Under the pieces are notes generated by a model. That model saw nothing but the letters and a program-made list of their open reading frames with translations. It ran no database searches and was not told the origin of the DNA. A stretch of 64,000 nt of DNA from contig CP136066.1 in assembly GCA_032622095.1 (NCBI GenBank), positions 105,111,319 through 105,175,318 of the forward strand. Reading direction: 5' to 3'. The DNA comes from Siphonodentalium dalli. Lineage: Eukaryota; Mollusca; Scaphopoda; Gadilida; Siphonodentaliidae. Positions 54,158 to 64,000 of this stretch are shown here, one piece after another (position 1 is the first letter of the stretch; every line of letters starts with the position of its first letter). A program made the translations under genes and the position numbers.

Positions 54158-54335
54158 ACTAGCAGGTTAGCCCGCCACTGGCGTGGTTCGTCTGAAACAT
54201 GACTTTTTAATTAATTAATTATTTTAATTTAAGGCAGAATTAACTCATTAAAAAATTAAATTAAATTAAAATAATTAATTAATTAAAAAGTCATGTTTCA
54301 GACGAACCACGCCAGTGGTGGGCTAACCTGCTAGT
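54158..54335. repeat. 178-bp near-perfect palindrome of the CTAGCAGG module
   Basis: ACTAGCAGGTTAGCCCGCCA CTGGCGTGGTTCGTCTG inverts as CAGACGAACCACGCCAGTGG TGGGCTAACCTGCTAGT, with AT-rich inner stems (TTAATTAATTAATT). The two arms face each other around about 54246. Confidence 0.88.
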
Positions 54336-54342
54336 ATATATC

Positions 54343-55137
54343 TATTATATATTTTGGAAGATCTGTCTGTGTGTGTGTGGTGTGTGTGTGTGTGTGTGTG
54401 TGTGTGTTCGCGATGAACTCGAAAACGGCCGACCCGATTTCGATGAAACTTCGTATGCGAGGGTACTATCGGTCGGGAAGTGGCATAGGCATATTCATTT
54501 TCAGATCCGAGGTCAACTTTTCACGTACCGAGGTCAAATCTGTTTTTACGCTGTGTTGCGGGACTTTCATTTGAGTTCGGTGCTTACAAATCGATTCGAA
54601 ACAGCGCGAATAATAAAATGCCAGTCATAATAATGACACTGTGAGAATCTTTCGTGTTTCCTCTTTCCAACGATATATAATGCGTATGTATCTGTTTTAG
54701 TTAACTGCCTCAATTATCAAGAAGAAGTGGTACTATCTTCCATCAGGATAAAAACAATGCGTAACTTCTATGACGTCGTTAGAGGTCATAACGTTAGATC
54801 ACGTTAACGCTTAACCGGCCGATGCATTTGACTGTTTCAGACGTCTTGGCGATATCTCGGGCACCGATGGTAATTTATCTTTACGTTGAAACTTGATAAT
54901 TAATGAGCGTGTGTATATGAGGCGCGTTTATATACCTGAGTGGAAATCAAATCGGGTTAAACTGGCGGATTTTTACGGACGAAATTTGATGCAGAGGTAC
55001 ATTTGTATCTCGGTATGCGCTGGGCCGATTTCCCGGTATCCGCTGGGCCGATTTCCACCATTTTTGGGGTGTTGGTGTTTGACCCCACCTGACATTGACC
55101 TTCAAAGCCCGGACGAAGTCGGGTCACCTTCTAGTCT
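54343..55137 (+). repeat. about 780-bp GT-microsatellite module, copy A
   Basis: It starts CTATTATATATTTTGGAAGA TCTGTCTG with (GT)n, then TTCGCGATGAACTCGAAAAC GGCC, CGATTTCGATGAAACTT, GTTAGAGGTCATAACGTTAG and CGATATCTCGGGCACCGATG. It ends GCCCGGACGAAGTCGGGTCA CCTTCTAG. Copy B is 55746-56532 and copy C, inverted, is 57217-57990. Confidence 0.85.
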
Positions 55138-55745
55138 ATTATATATTTTTTGGAAGATCTGTCTGTGTGTGGATCTGTGTGTGTGTGTGTTCGCGATGAA
55201 CTCGAAAACGGCCGAGCCGATTTCGATGAAACTTGGTATGTGGGGGTATTTTCGGACGGGGGGGGGGGGGGGTGGCATGGGCCTATTAATTTGCCCGTGC
55301 GACGTGACCTTTACCTTGAAATCGGGTCATTTTAAGGTCAAACGCCCGAATATCACGGGATTTCGATGAAACTTGGTACGTGGGGGTACTTTCGTATGGG
55401 GAGTCTCATAAGCATATTCATTTGCCCGTGCGACATGACCTTGACCTTGAAATCGGGTCAATTCAAGGTCAAATCGCCAATTTTGATGGGATTTCGACGA
55501 AATTTTATACATAGGGTTACTTTTGTCCACTGGGTGTTTTGGACGGGTCGAGTCGTGAGCCCGACCTGACCTTAACCTTCAAAATGATCAATTCAAGGTC
55601 AAATCGGGTAAAACCGGATGGATTTCGAAGGGTACTTTTGTCCGGGCAGTGTTTTGGACTGGTCAAATCGTGACCCCACTTGACCTTGACCTTCAAAATG
55701 GACAAATCAAGGTCAAAGCCCGGACGAAGTCGGGTCACCTTCTAG
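55138..55745 (+). repeat. 131-bp-type AGGTCA repeat, plus orientation
   Basis: It contains GT-microsatellite, CGATTTCGATGAAACTTGG and successive GACCTTGACCTTGAAATCGG blocks with TCAAGGTCA. It ends in the GCCCGGACGAAGTCGGGTCA CCTTCTAG terminus. It is the opposite orientation of 58862-60330. Confidence 0.8.
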
Positions 55746-55776
55746 TCTATTATATATTTTGGAAGATCTGTGTGTT

Positions 55777-55822
<46 letters not shown>

Positions 55823-56532
55823 CGCGATGGACTCGAACACGGCTGGACCGATTTCGACCAAACTTGGTACGGACACGTAATTCGACCCGGGAACGAACAT
55901 GGGCCTATTGATTTTCAGATCCGAGGTCAACTTTTCACGTGCCGAGGTCAAATCTGTTTTTACGCTGTGTTACGGGACTTTCATTTGAGTTCGGTGCTTA
56001 CAAATCGATTCGAAACAGCGCGAATACTAAAATGTTTCGTGTTTCCTCTTTCCAACGATATATAATGCGTATGTATCCGTTTTAGTTATCTGCCTCAATT
56101 ATCAAGAATAAGTGGTACTATCTCCCATAAGGATAAAAACAATGCGTAACTTCTATGACGTCGTTAGAGGTCATAACGTTAGATCACGTTAACGCTTAAC
56201 CGGCCGATGCATTTGACTGTTTCAGACGTCTTGGCGATATCTCGGGCACCGATGGTAATTTATCTTTACGTTGAAACTTGATAATTAATGAGCGTGTGTA
56301 TATGAGGCGCGTTTATATACTTGAGTGGAAATCAAATCGGGTTAAACTGGCGGATTTTTACGAACGAAATTTGAAGCATAGGGTATCTCGGTATCCGCTG
56401 GGCCGATTTCCCGGTATCCGCTGGGTCGATTTCCACCATTTTTCGGGTGTTGGTGTTGGACCCCACCTGGCCTTGACATTCAAAATGGTCAATTCAAGAT
56501 CAAAGCCCGGACGAAGTCGGGTCACCTTCTAG
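55746..56532 (+). repeat. GT-microsatellite module, copy B
   Basis: The same order of blocks as copy A: (GT)n, TTCGCGATGGACTCGAACAC GG, GGTCATAACGTTAGATCACG, CGATATCTCGGGCACCGATG and a CCTTCTAG end. It has point changes and a small deletion. Confidence 0.85.
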
Positions 56533-57216
56533 TCTATTATATATTTTGGAAGATCTGTGTGTGTGTGTGTCTGTCTGTGTGTGTGTTCGCGATGGACTCG
56601 ATAACGGCCAACCCGATTTCGATGAAACTTGGTATGTGGGGGTATTTTCTGTCGGGAAGTGGCATAGGCCTATTAATTTTCAGATCCGAGCTCAACTTTT
56701 CACGTGCCGAGGTCAAATCGATATAGCGCGAATAATAAATTGCCAGTCATATAATTTGCACGGTTAGAATCTGTGGCGCTTCATCTTTCCAATGATGTAT
56801 CACACGCCTGTGTACGTTTAAAGTTTCTACCTTAATTATCGGGAAGAACGCAGGACCATGCTTCGCTCATCGAAAAACATTGCGTGAATATATTACGCCA
56901 TCAACAGATCGTGACGTGATCGCGTTAACTCTTAACCGGCCGATGTCGCGTTAACTCATCACCGGCCGAGGTATCCGCAAATGACATTGGGCTATATATC
57001 TCGGAAACGGGTGGAGCTATCGACTTGAAATTTGGTATGTGAATGTATCTTGCCCCGGATACGAATTTTATCGGGTCGTCGAGCCCGTGCGACGCAGGTT
57101 CGCGCATGCGCAGACCAGATCTCGGAAACGGGTGGAGCTATCGACTTGAAATTTGGTTTTTGAATAGCCCGGACGAAGTCGGGTCACCTTCTAGTATATA
57201 TATATATATATATATA
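56533..57216 (+). repeat. third plus-orientation module, fused to GCGCATGCGC block, ending in (TA)n
   Basis: It starts like copies A and B, then switches near 56730 to another block with TCGGAAACGGGTGGAGCTAT CGACTTGAAATTTGG (twice) and GCGCATGCGCAGACC. It ends GCCCGGACGAAGTCGGGTCA CCTTCTAG and runs into (TA)n at 57194-57217, the turning point of the inverted array. Confidence 0.75.
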
Positions 57217-57990
57217 TAATTCGTCCGGGCTTTGACCTTGAATTGACCAATTTGAAGATCAAGGTCAGGTTGGGTCAAACACCAACACCCCAAAAATGGT
57301 GGAAATCGGCCCAGCGGATACCGGGAAATCGGCCCAGCGGATACCGAGATACCCTATGCATCAAATTTCGTCCGTAAAAATCCGCCAGTTTAACCCGATT
57401 TGATTTCCACTCAGGTATATAAACGCGCCTCATATACACACGCTCATTAATTATCAAGTTTCAACGTAAAGATAAATTACCATCGGTGCCCGAGATATCG
57501 CCAAGACGTCTGAAACAGTCAAATGCATCGGCCGGTTAAGCGTTAACGTGATCTAACGTTATGACCTCTAACGACGTCATAGAAGTTACGCATTGTTTTT
57601 ATCCTGATGGAAGATAGTACCACTTCTTCTTGATAATTGAGGCAGTTAACTAAAACAGATACATACGCATTATATATCGTTGGAAAGAGGAAACACGAAA
57701 GATTCTCACAGTGTCATTATTATGACTGGCATTTTATTATTCGCGCTGTTTCGAATCGATTTGTAAGCACCGAACTCAAATGAAAGTCCCGTAACACAGC
57801 GTAAAAACAGATTTGACCTCGGCACGTGAAAAGTTGACCTCGGATCTGAAAATTAATAGGCATATGTTACTCCTGGCCCGAAAATACCCCCACATACCAA
57901 GTTTCATCGAAATCGGCTAGGCCGTTTTCGAGTCCATCGATTACAGACAGACACACACACACACAGACAGATCTTCCAAAATATATAATA
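57217..57990 (-). repeat. GT-microsatellite module, copy C, inverted
   Basis: Reverse complement of copy A: it begins TCGTCCGGGCTTTGACCTTG AATTGACC, has CATCGGTGCCCGAGATATCG and CTAACGTTATGACCTCTAAC, and ends with (AC)n, AGATCTTCCAAAATATATAA TAG. With copies A and B it makes a large inverted arrangement. Confidence 0.85.
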
Positions 57991-57991
57991 G

Positions 57992-58861
57992 ACTAGCAGG
58001 TTAGCCCGCCACTGGCGGCATTCGTCTCATGGCTTTGTTTCAGAAACATGACATTTTTTTAATTTAACCAAATTTCAAGTCGATAGCTCCACCCGTTTCC
58101 GAGATATGGTCTGCGCATGCGCGAAGCTTGCGTCGCACGGGCTCGGCGACCCGATAAAATTCGTACCCGGGGCAAGATACATTCACATACCAAATTTCAA
58201 GTCGATAGCTCCACCGGTTTCCGAGATCTCGTCTGCGCATGCGCGAAGCTGGCATCGCACGGACTCGGCGACCCGATAAAATTTGTATCCGGGGCAAGAT
58301 ACATTCACATAGCAAATTTCAAGTCGATAGCTCCACCCGTTTGCGAGATAACGCATTCTTTGTTTTTCAATGAGTTAATTCATGGTACCCGTCCTCCCCG
58401 TCCTAAACTTCAGAGCGGACAGTCAATTAATCCCGTCGTGAAATCCCTCTGCATAATATTTCGAGCTCTTAGATCAATTCTGCCTTTTTAGTTGCATTTC
58501 GTCCGCATCCGTATTTCGGACGCATGGGGTCAGTCGTTTAGCCACGTCCATTGGAATCCGCATCGGACGCATGGGGTATCGTTTAGCCACGTCCATTGCA
58601 ATAAAGAGCATTAATTGTTAAAACCTCCGTATAAGGTATAGATAAAGAGCGTTATTGCCTTAACCCCCGCCGTGCCTTTGCGATGATTTGGGAGTGGATA
58701 AAGGGTGCTCAGAGCTTCTCGAAAACACGACTACGGCGGTGTCGGTGTGATTTTACACTTACATATGAAATTTGATCTCAATCTGTACACGCGTTTTGGA
58801 TTCTATGAAGTACACACACACACACACACATATATACGAAGTCTCAAAATATATAGTATAG
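57992..58861 (+). repeat. CTAGCAGG module with GCGCATGCGC units
   Basis: CTAGCAGGTTAGCCCGCCAC TGGCGGCATTCG is followed by tandem units of about 125 bp: TCAAGTCGATAGCTCCACCC, TCTGCGCATGCGCGAAGC, CGGCGACCCGATAAAATT and GGGGCAAGATACATTCACAT. Related copies start at 60326, 62210 and 62815. It ends near a GAAGTACACACACAC stretch. Confidence 0.75.
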
Positions 58862-60330
58862 ACTAGAAGGTGACCCGACTTCGTCCGGGCTTTGACCTTG
58901 AATTGTCCATTTTGAAGGTCAACGTCAAGTGGGGTCACGATTTGACCAGTCCAAAACACTGCCCGGACAAAAGTACCCGACAAACGTGCCCGTCTAAATC
59001 CATCCGGTTTTACCCGATTTGACCTTGAATTGATCATTTAGAAGGTCAAGGTCAGGTCGGGGTCACGATTTGACCCTTCCAAAATACTCAGTGGACAAAA
59101 GTAACCCTATGTATCAAATTTCGTGAAAACCCCATCAAAATTCGCGATTTGACCTTGAATTGACCCGATTTCAAGGTCAAGGTCTCGTCGCACGGGCGAA
59201 TTAATAGGCTTATGAGACTCTCCATACGAAAGTATCCCTATACACTAATTTTCATCGAAATCGCGTGATATTCGTGCGTTTGACCTTGAAATGACCCGAT
59301 TTCAAGGTCAATGTCACGTCGCACGGGCAAATTAATAGGTTTATGCCACTCCCCGGCAGAAGGTACCCCCACGTACCAAGTTTCATCGAAATCCCGTGAT
59401 ATTCGGGCGTTTGACCTTGAAATTACCCGATTTCAAGGTCAAGGTCACGTCGCACGGGCAAATTAATAGGCCTATGTCACTCCCCGGTCGAAAATACCCT
59501 CACGTACCAAGTTTCATCGAAATCGGCTAGGCCGTTTTCGAGTCCATCGATTACAGACAGACAGACACACACACACAGATCTTCAAAAATATATAATACT
59601 AGAAGATGACCCGACTTCGTCCGGGCTTTGACCTTGAATTGTCCATTTTGAAGGCCAAGGTCAGGTGGGGTAACGATTTGACCCGTCCAAAACACTGCCC
59701 GGACAAAAGTACCCGTCGAAATCCATCCGGTTTTACCCGATTTGACCTCGAATTGATCAGTTTGAAGGTCAAGGTCAGGTCGGGGTCACGACTCGACCCG
59801 CCCAAAACACTCAGTGGACAAAAGTACCCCCCACGTATCAAATTTCGTCGAAATCCCATCAAAATTGGCGAATTGACCTTGAATTTACCCGATTTCAAGG
59901 TCAAGGTCACGTCGCACGGGCAAATGAATAGGCTTATGAGACTCCCCATACGAAATTATCCCCACATACCAAGTTTCATCGAAATCCCGTGATATTCGGG
60001 CGTTTGACCTTGAAATGACCCGATTTCAAGGTCAAGGTCACGTCGCACGGGCAAATTGATAGATTTATGCCACTCCCCGGCTGAAGGTACCCCACATACC
60101 AAGTTTCATAGAAATCCCGTGATAATCGGGCGTTTGACCTTGAAATTACCCGATTTGAAGGTCAAGGTCACGTCGCACGGGCAAATTAATAGGCCTATGT
60201 TACTCCCCGGCCGAACATACCCCCACATACCAAGTTTCATCGAAATCGGGTGGGCCGTTTTCGAGTCCATCGATTACAGACACACACACACACACACACA
60301 CAGATCTTCCAAAATATATAATAGACTAGC
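58862..60330 (-). repeat. satellite of 131-bp units with facing TGACCTTGA / TCAAGGTCA sites
   Basis: About ten units, with GACC positions such as 59151, 59282, 59413 and 60006, 60136 giving a period of about 131 bp. Each has TTTGACCTTGAAATGACCCG followed by ATTTCAAGGTCAAGGTCACG, then CGTCGCACGGGCAAATTAAT AGG and CCAAGTTTCATCGAAATC. It begins twice with CTAGAAG[GA]TGACCCGACTT and ends twice with ACACAC and AGATCTTC[CA]AAAATATATAA. Confidence 0.88.
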
Positions 60331-61047
60331 AGGTTAGCCCGCCACTGGCGGCATTCGTACCATGGCTTTGTTCGAAAAAGCAATTGCAACAGGTTCCGAG
60401 ACACTTGTGCTGCATTTGCAGAAAATTCCGGCAATAGTCAGAAACATGACAATTTATTTTTTGTTTTTCAATGAGTTAATTATTTGTTTTTCAATGAGTT
60501 AATTGTGCTTTTTTAATTGAATTTTTTGTTTTTAAATTTTACCCGATTTTTTTTGGTTTTTCAAGGAGTTAATTGTGCCTTTTTAATTTTGTTTTTCAAT
60601 TTTACCCGATTTGTTTTTGTTTTTCAATGAACCCGTCCATGACACATCCCGTATTTAGCAAGTTTTAGCTCAATCGGTTCGAGTCTATAAAGGACACACA
60701 CATATATATGACACTTCCCGTAGGTAGCAAGTTTGAGCTCAATTGGCATTCCCTGGAATTTCCCAGTCAATATTTAGCAAGTTTGAGCTCAATCGGTTCG
60801 AGTCTATAAAGGACACACTCATATATATATGACACTTCCCGTAGGTAGCAAGTTTGAGCTCAATCGGCATTCCCTGGAATTTCCCAGTCACCAACGCGGC
60901 GTAATTTTGGTACATATATAGAGACCAATTGTCCATCGGCTGTCATGTGTAGTAAAGATGTCTTATAAGCCGACATTGCCGTGGGGATGCCCGTTCCTAC
61001 ACGCGTTTTCGATTCTATGAGTAGATTGGCAGATTCCAGTAGCTTTA
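60331..61047. repeat. GAGCTCAATCGG / TATAAAGGACACAC tandem repeat region
   Basis: CCCGTAGGTAGCAAGTTTGA GCTCAAT and GGCATTCCCTGGAATTTCCC alternate with CGGTTCGAGTCTATAAAGGA CACAC in two units of about 120 bp (60660-60895). They recur near 63440-63555. TTTTTCAATGAGTTAATT words occupy 60465-60635. Confidence 0.7.
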
Positions 61048-61265
61048 TATAAGGATTAACTGTCATGTGGACTGTTTTTATGGAGATGTAACGGTGAGGT
61101 AAGTGGATATAACTTGTGTAAAACCCTTTCATGGAGATGTAACGGTGAGGTAAGTGGATATAACTTGTGTAAAACCCGAAGGGTTTTACATACAAGTTAT
61201 GTCCACTTACCTCACCGTTACATCTCCATAAAAATAGTCCACATGACAGTTAATCCTTATATTTA
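61048..61265. repeat. hairpin with duplicated left arm
   Basis: ATGGAGATGTAACGGTGAGG TAAGTGGATATAACTTG occurs twice directly (61078 and 61133), then inverted as CAAGTTATGTCCACTTACCT CACCGTTACATCTCCAT (61192 on). GATTAACTGTCATGTGGACT also inverts as AGTCCACATGACAGTTAATC. The apex is ACCCGAAGGGT at about 61178. Confidence 0.88.
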
Positions 61266-61602
61266 TATACATTTAGCGAAAAAGCCACTTTTGTAAATAT
61301 ATTTAAATCGAAAAGTGTATCGTGACAAGATCGGCCCAAAATACCCTATAGCACCCTTGGCAAACGTTAATAGGAACAATTTCTCTTCATGTTGAAACCC
61401 GATGATGTATTAAGTCAATCCTGCGCCAGTCAAAATGCGCCCAAAGCATTACGCGTTCGTCTTTCCAAACCTAATGACGTATCGATGGTGTTATTAGCTT
61501 GGTGTTATGATGCGTTGCGCATTCACCGAGAAATAACTGCAACTAGCCACGTGGGCGCCGACTAATCAGAATGCTGGATTTAGTGATGACAACACTTAGT
61601 GT

Positions 61603-62190
61603 GTAAATATAACGGTATATCTGGGGAGAAATCTGATGCTATATTCGTGATTATCTGGGATGATTTCGGTATATACCAAAGGTATATACTGTAAAAACAA
61701 AGCGCGCCATCCGTGCTCGCAGGGAATAAATTTCGAGCGATAACGTTTGCGTAAATACGAAATTGTGAGTGTTGGTTTGTAACCGGGATTTCTGAGTAGC
61801 ATTATGCCTATAACTACCCCCCCATAAGTTCTGACCTAAGTGTCATACATACTATAACAATGATGTTGTAAGAGCTCCAATAAATCACCCCGCATAGGCA
61901 AGCACTCAATGTTCCCGTATAACTATGCAGATGCTAATAACGTTGAATGGGAAACAGACGCTCTTTATAGAGATGCGTCAAAAACAAACGCTCATTAAAT
62001 AATCACTTGATTAACCCACGCCGTGCCTTTGCGGTGATTTGAGATTGGAGAACGGGTGCTCTGAGCTTCTCTAAACCGCGACCACGGTCGTGTCGGTGGA
62101 ATTTGACACTTACATAGGAAGTTTGAGCTCAATATGTACACGCGTTTTGGATTCTATGAAGTACACACATACATATATATATACGAAGTC
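61603..62190 (+). repeat. segmental duplication, copy 1 (copy 2 at 63582-64000)
   Basis: TAACGGTATATCTGGGGAGA AATCTGATGC through CGAGCGATAACGTTTGCGT, and GTTCCCGTATAACT.TGCAGA through ATTTGACACTTACATAGGAA GTTTGAGCTC, occur again almost unchanged at 63580 onward. Copy 2 lacks the middle (about 61755-61910 of copy 1). Confidence 0.85.
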
Positions 62191-62204
62191 TCAAAATATA
62201 TAGT

Positions 62205-63230
62205 ACTAGCAGGTTAGCCCGCCACCGGCGGCTTGTCCGAAACATGACATTTTTTTATTTTATTTTTTTATTTTTAGCTCCACGCGTTTCAATAAGACAA
62301 AATTGTACCCGGTAGCTCCACCCGTTTCCGAGATCTGGTCTGCGCATGCGCGAAGCTGGCGTCGCACGGACTCGGCGACCCGATAAAATTTGTACCCGGC
62401 GCAAGATACATTCACATAGCAAATTTCAAGTCGATAGCTCCACCCGTTTCCGAGATCTCGTCTGCGCATGCGCTGCACGGGCGTCGCACGGGCTCGCCAA
62501 TACGACAACGACCACCGCCTGGTCAAACTACACACACGTACCAAGTTTCGTCCCGATAGGTCGAGAATCGTAGATTTGTATGAAGTACAACACACACACA
62601 AACATAAATATATAAGAGAGATATGTAAATTAGATAGATTGTATCAAAATATATAGGAGAGATATGTAAATGATCTACACACCATTACCGGTGTTTGTCA
62701 AAGTTTAGTGGGGTATATCAATACTCATTCACGATCATATCATTGAGGTCCGGAGGGTGTGGGCTATCTCTCGAATACACGGAGTTCTCAAAATATATAG
62801 AAGAAGAGACTAGCAGGTTAGCCCGCCACTGGCGGCATTCGTCCCATGGCTTTGGTCGATCCATTAATTTTAGTTTTTCAATGTAACCCCGTACAGGACC
62901 GGGCTACTCAAAAACCAAATTTCAAGTCAATAGCTCCACCCGTTTCCGAGATCTGGTCTGCGCATGCGCGAATCTGGCATCGCATGGGCTCGGCGATCCG
63001 ATAAAATTCGTATCCGGGGCAAGATACATTCACATACCAAATTTCAAGTCGATAGCTCCACCCGTTTCCGATATCTCGTCTGCGCATGCGCTGCACGGGC
63101 GTCGTACGGACTCGCCAATACGACAGCGACGACCACCTGGTCAAACTACACTCACGTACCAAGTTTCGTCCCGATCGGTCGAGGTGTTGGTATCTGATGC
63201 AAAAGACGAAATTGTGAGTGTTGGTCAATA
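62205..63230 (+). repeat. two further CTAGCAGG modules
   Basis: Starts lie near 62207 and 62812. Each carries GCTCCACCCGTTTCCGAGAT CTGGTCTGCGCATGCGCG, a second GCGCATGCGCTGCACGGGCG TCG, then a CTCACGTACCAAGTTTCGTC CCGAT block. They are close relatives of the 57992 module. Confidence 0.8.
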
Positions 63231-63579
63231 GTCCCCGCCGTGAACCTCATCGTCGCAAAGAGCGGACAGTCAATTAACCCCGTTGTGAACCTCAATCACC
63301 AACGCGACGTAAACATGTGATGCGTTCTAAAAATAGGAAAGCACTTTCTCTCTGCATAATTCTGCAGATGCTAATAACGTTGGTCCCCGTAGGTAGCAAT
63401 ATCGTTGTTGTTGATATTTACGGCTTGGGGGCTATTTTCTTATTTAGCAAGTTTGAGCTCAATCGGTTAGAGTCTATAAAGGACACACTCATATATATGA
63501 CACTTCCCATAGGTAGCAAGTTTGAGCTCAATCGGCATTCCCTGGAATTTCCCGTAGATTGGCAGATTCCAGTAGCTTT

Positions 63580-64000
63580 ATAACGGTATATCTGGGGAGA
63601 AATCTGATGCTATATTCGTGATTATCTGGGACGATTTCGGTATATACCGAAAGTACATACTGTAAAAACAAAGCGCGCCATCCGTGCTCGCAGGGAATAA
63701 ATTTCGAGCGATAACGTTTGCGTTCCCGTATAACTCTGCAGATGCGAATAACGTTGAATGGGAAACAGACGCTCTTTATAGAGATTCGTCAAAAACAAAC
63801 GCTCATTAAATAATCACTTGATTAACCCCCGCCGTGCCTTTGCGGTGATTTGAGATTGGAGAACGGGTGCTCTGAGCTTCTCTAAACCGCGACCACGGTC
63901 GTGTCGGTGGAATTTGACACTTACATAGGAAGTTTGAGCTCAATCTTTACACGCGTTTTGGATTCTATGAAGTACACACACACACATATACGAAGTCTCA
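63580..64000 (+). repeat. segmental duplication, copy 2 (runs off the window end)
   Basis: Matches 61603-61754 and 61910-62190 in order, with few differences, e.g. GGGATGATTTCGG against GGGACGATTTCGG. It ends with TTCTATGAAGTACACACACA CACATATACGAAGTCTCA as copy 1 does. Confidence 0.85.

Noticed and set aside
54893..56065. Open frames of 138-158 codons in the GT modules
   Set aside because: They cross (GT)n tracts and occur as several frames over the same repeat block. Related peptides appear from both orientations and there is no domain.

Overview
This is AT-rich genomic DNA from an invertebrate animal, most likely a bivalve mollusc. The evidence is intron-exon structure with GT-AG splice sites and an extreme load of small repeats. 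The repeats include several families built like bivalve 'pearl' elements (tandem 150-180 bp cores, an ACGG-type microsatellite and a terminal hairpin), plus a tRNA-derived SINE with a (CAAT)n tail. The animal assignment is solid. The bivalve assignment is inference from repeat style.

One protein-coding gene is convincingly present: eIF4A3 (DDX48), the DEAD-box ATPase of the exon junction complex. It is on the minus strand from the start codon at 41797 to the stop at 4519. I placed all 11 coding exons by translation and by matching splice phases. They give 1212 nt and 403 residues with no frameshift or internal stop. The gene spans 37.3 kb, so about 97% of it is intron.

Layout: 1-4518 lies downstream of the gene and holds a pearl-like repeat (1271-2166), a CAGGG-ended DNA transposon (3714-4280) and the 3' UTR. 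From 4519 to 41797 lies eIF4A3, whose introns carry nested elements: pearl-like arrays, a Mutator-like element with 9-bp target duplications, hAT elements, piggyBac-type MITEs, and a SINE split by a later hAT-type insertion. Intron 1 also holds a 3.4-kb hAT that contains a 2.3-kb inverted repeat. From 41798 to about 53100 lies upstream DNA with duplicated blocks, a foldback element, a hAT carrying a 15-bp minisatellite, and a 3.4-kb element bounded by a perfect 60-bp inverted repeat. From about 53100 to the end there is a mosaic array of repeat modules in both orientations, including a 131-bp tandem unit that presents facing TGACCTTGA / TCAAGGTCA sites.

The points most worth a second look are the 6-bp target duplications shared by three CAG...CTG-ended elements, the giant palindrome inside a hAT, the perfect 60-bp TIR element, the satellite with nuclear-receptor-like half-site pairs, and the several mobile elements within about 20 bp of eIF4A3 splice sites. 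No CRISPR array, bacterial operon, rRNA or functional tRNA gene was seen.
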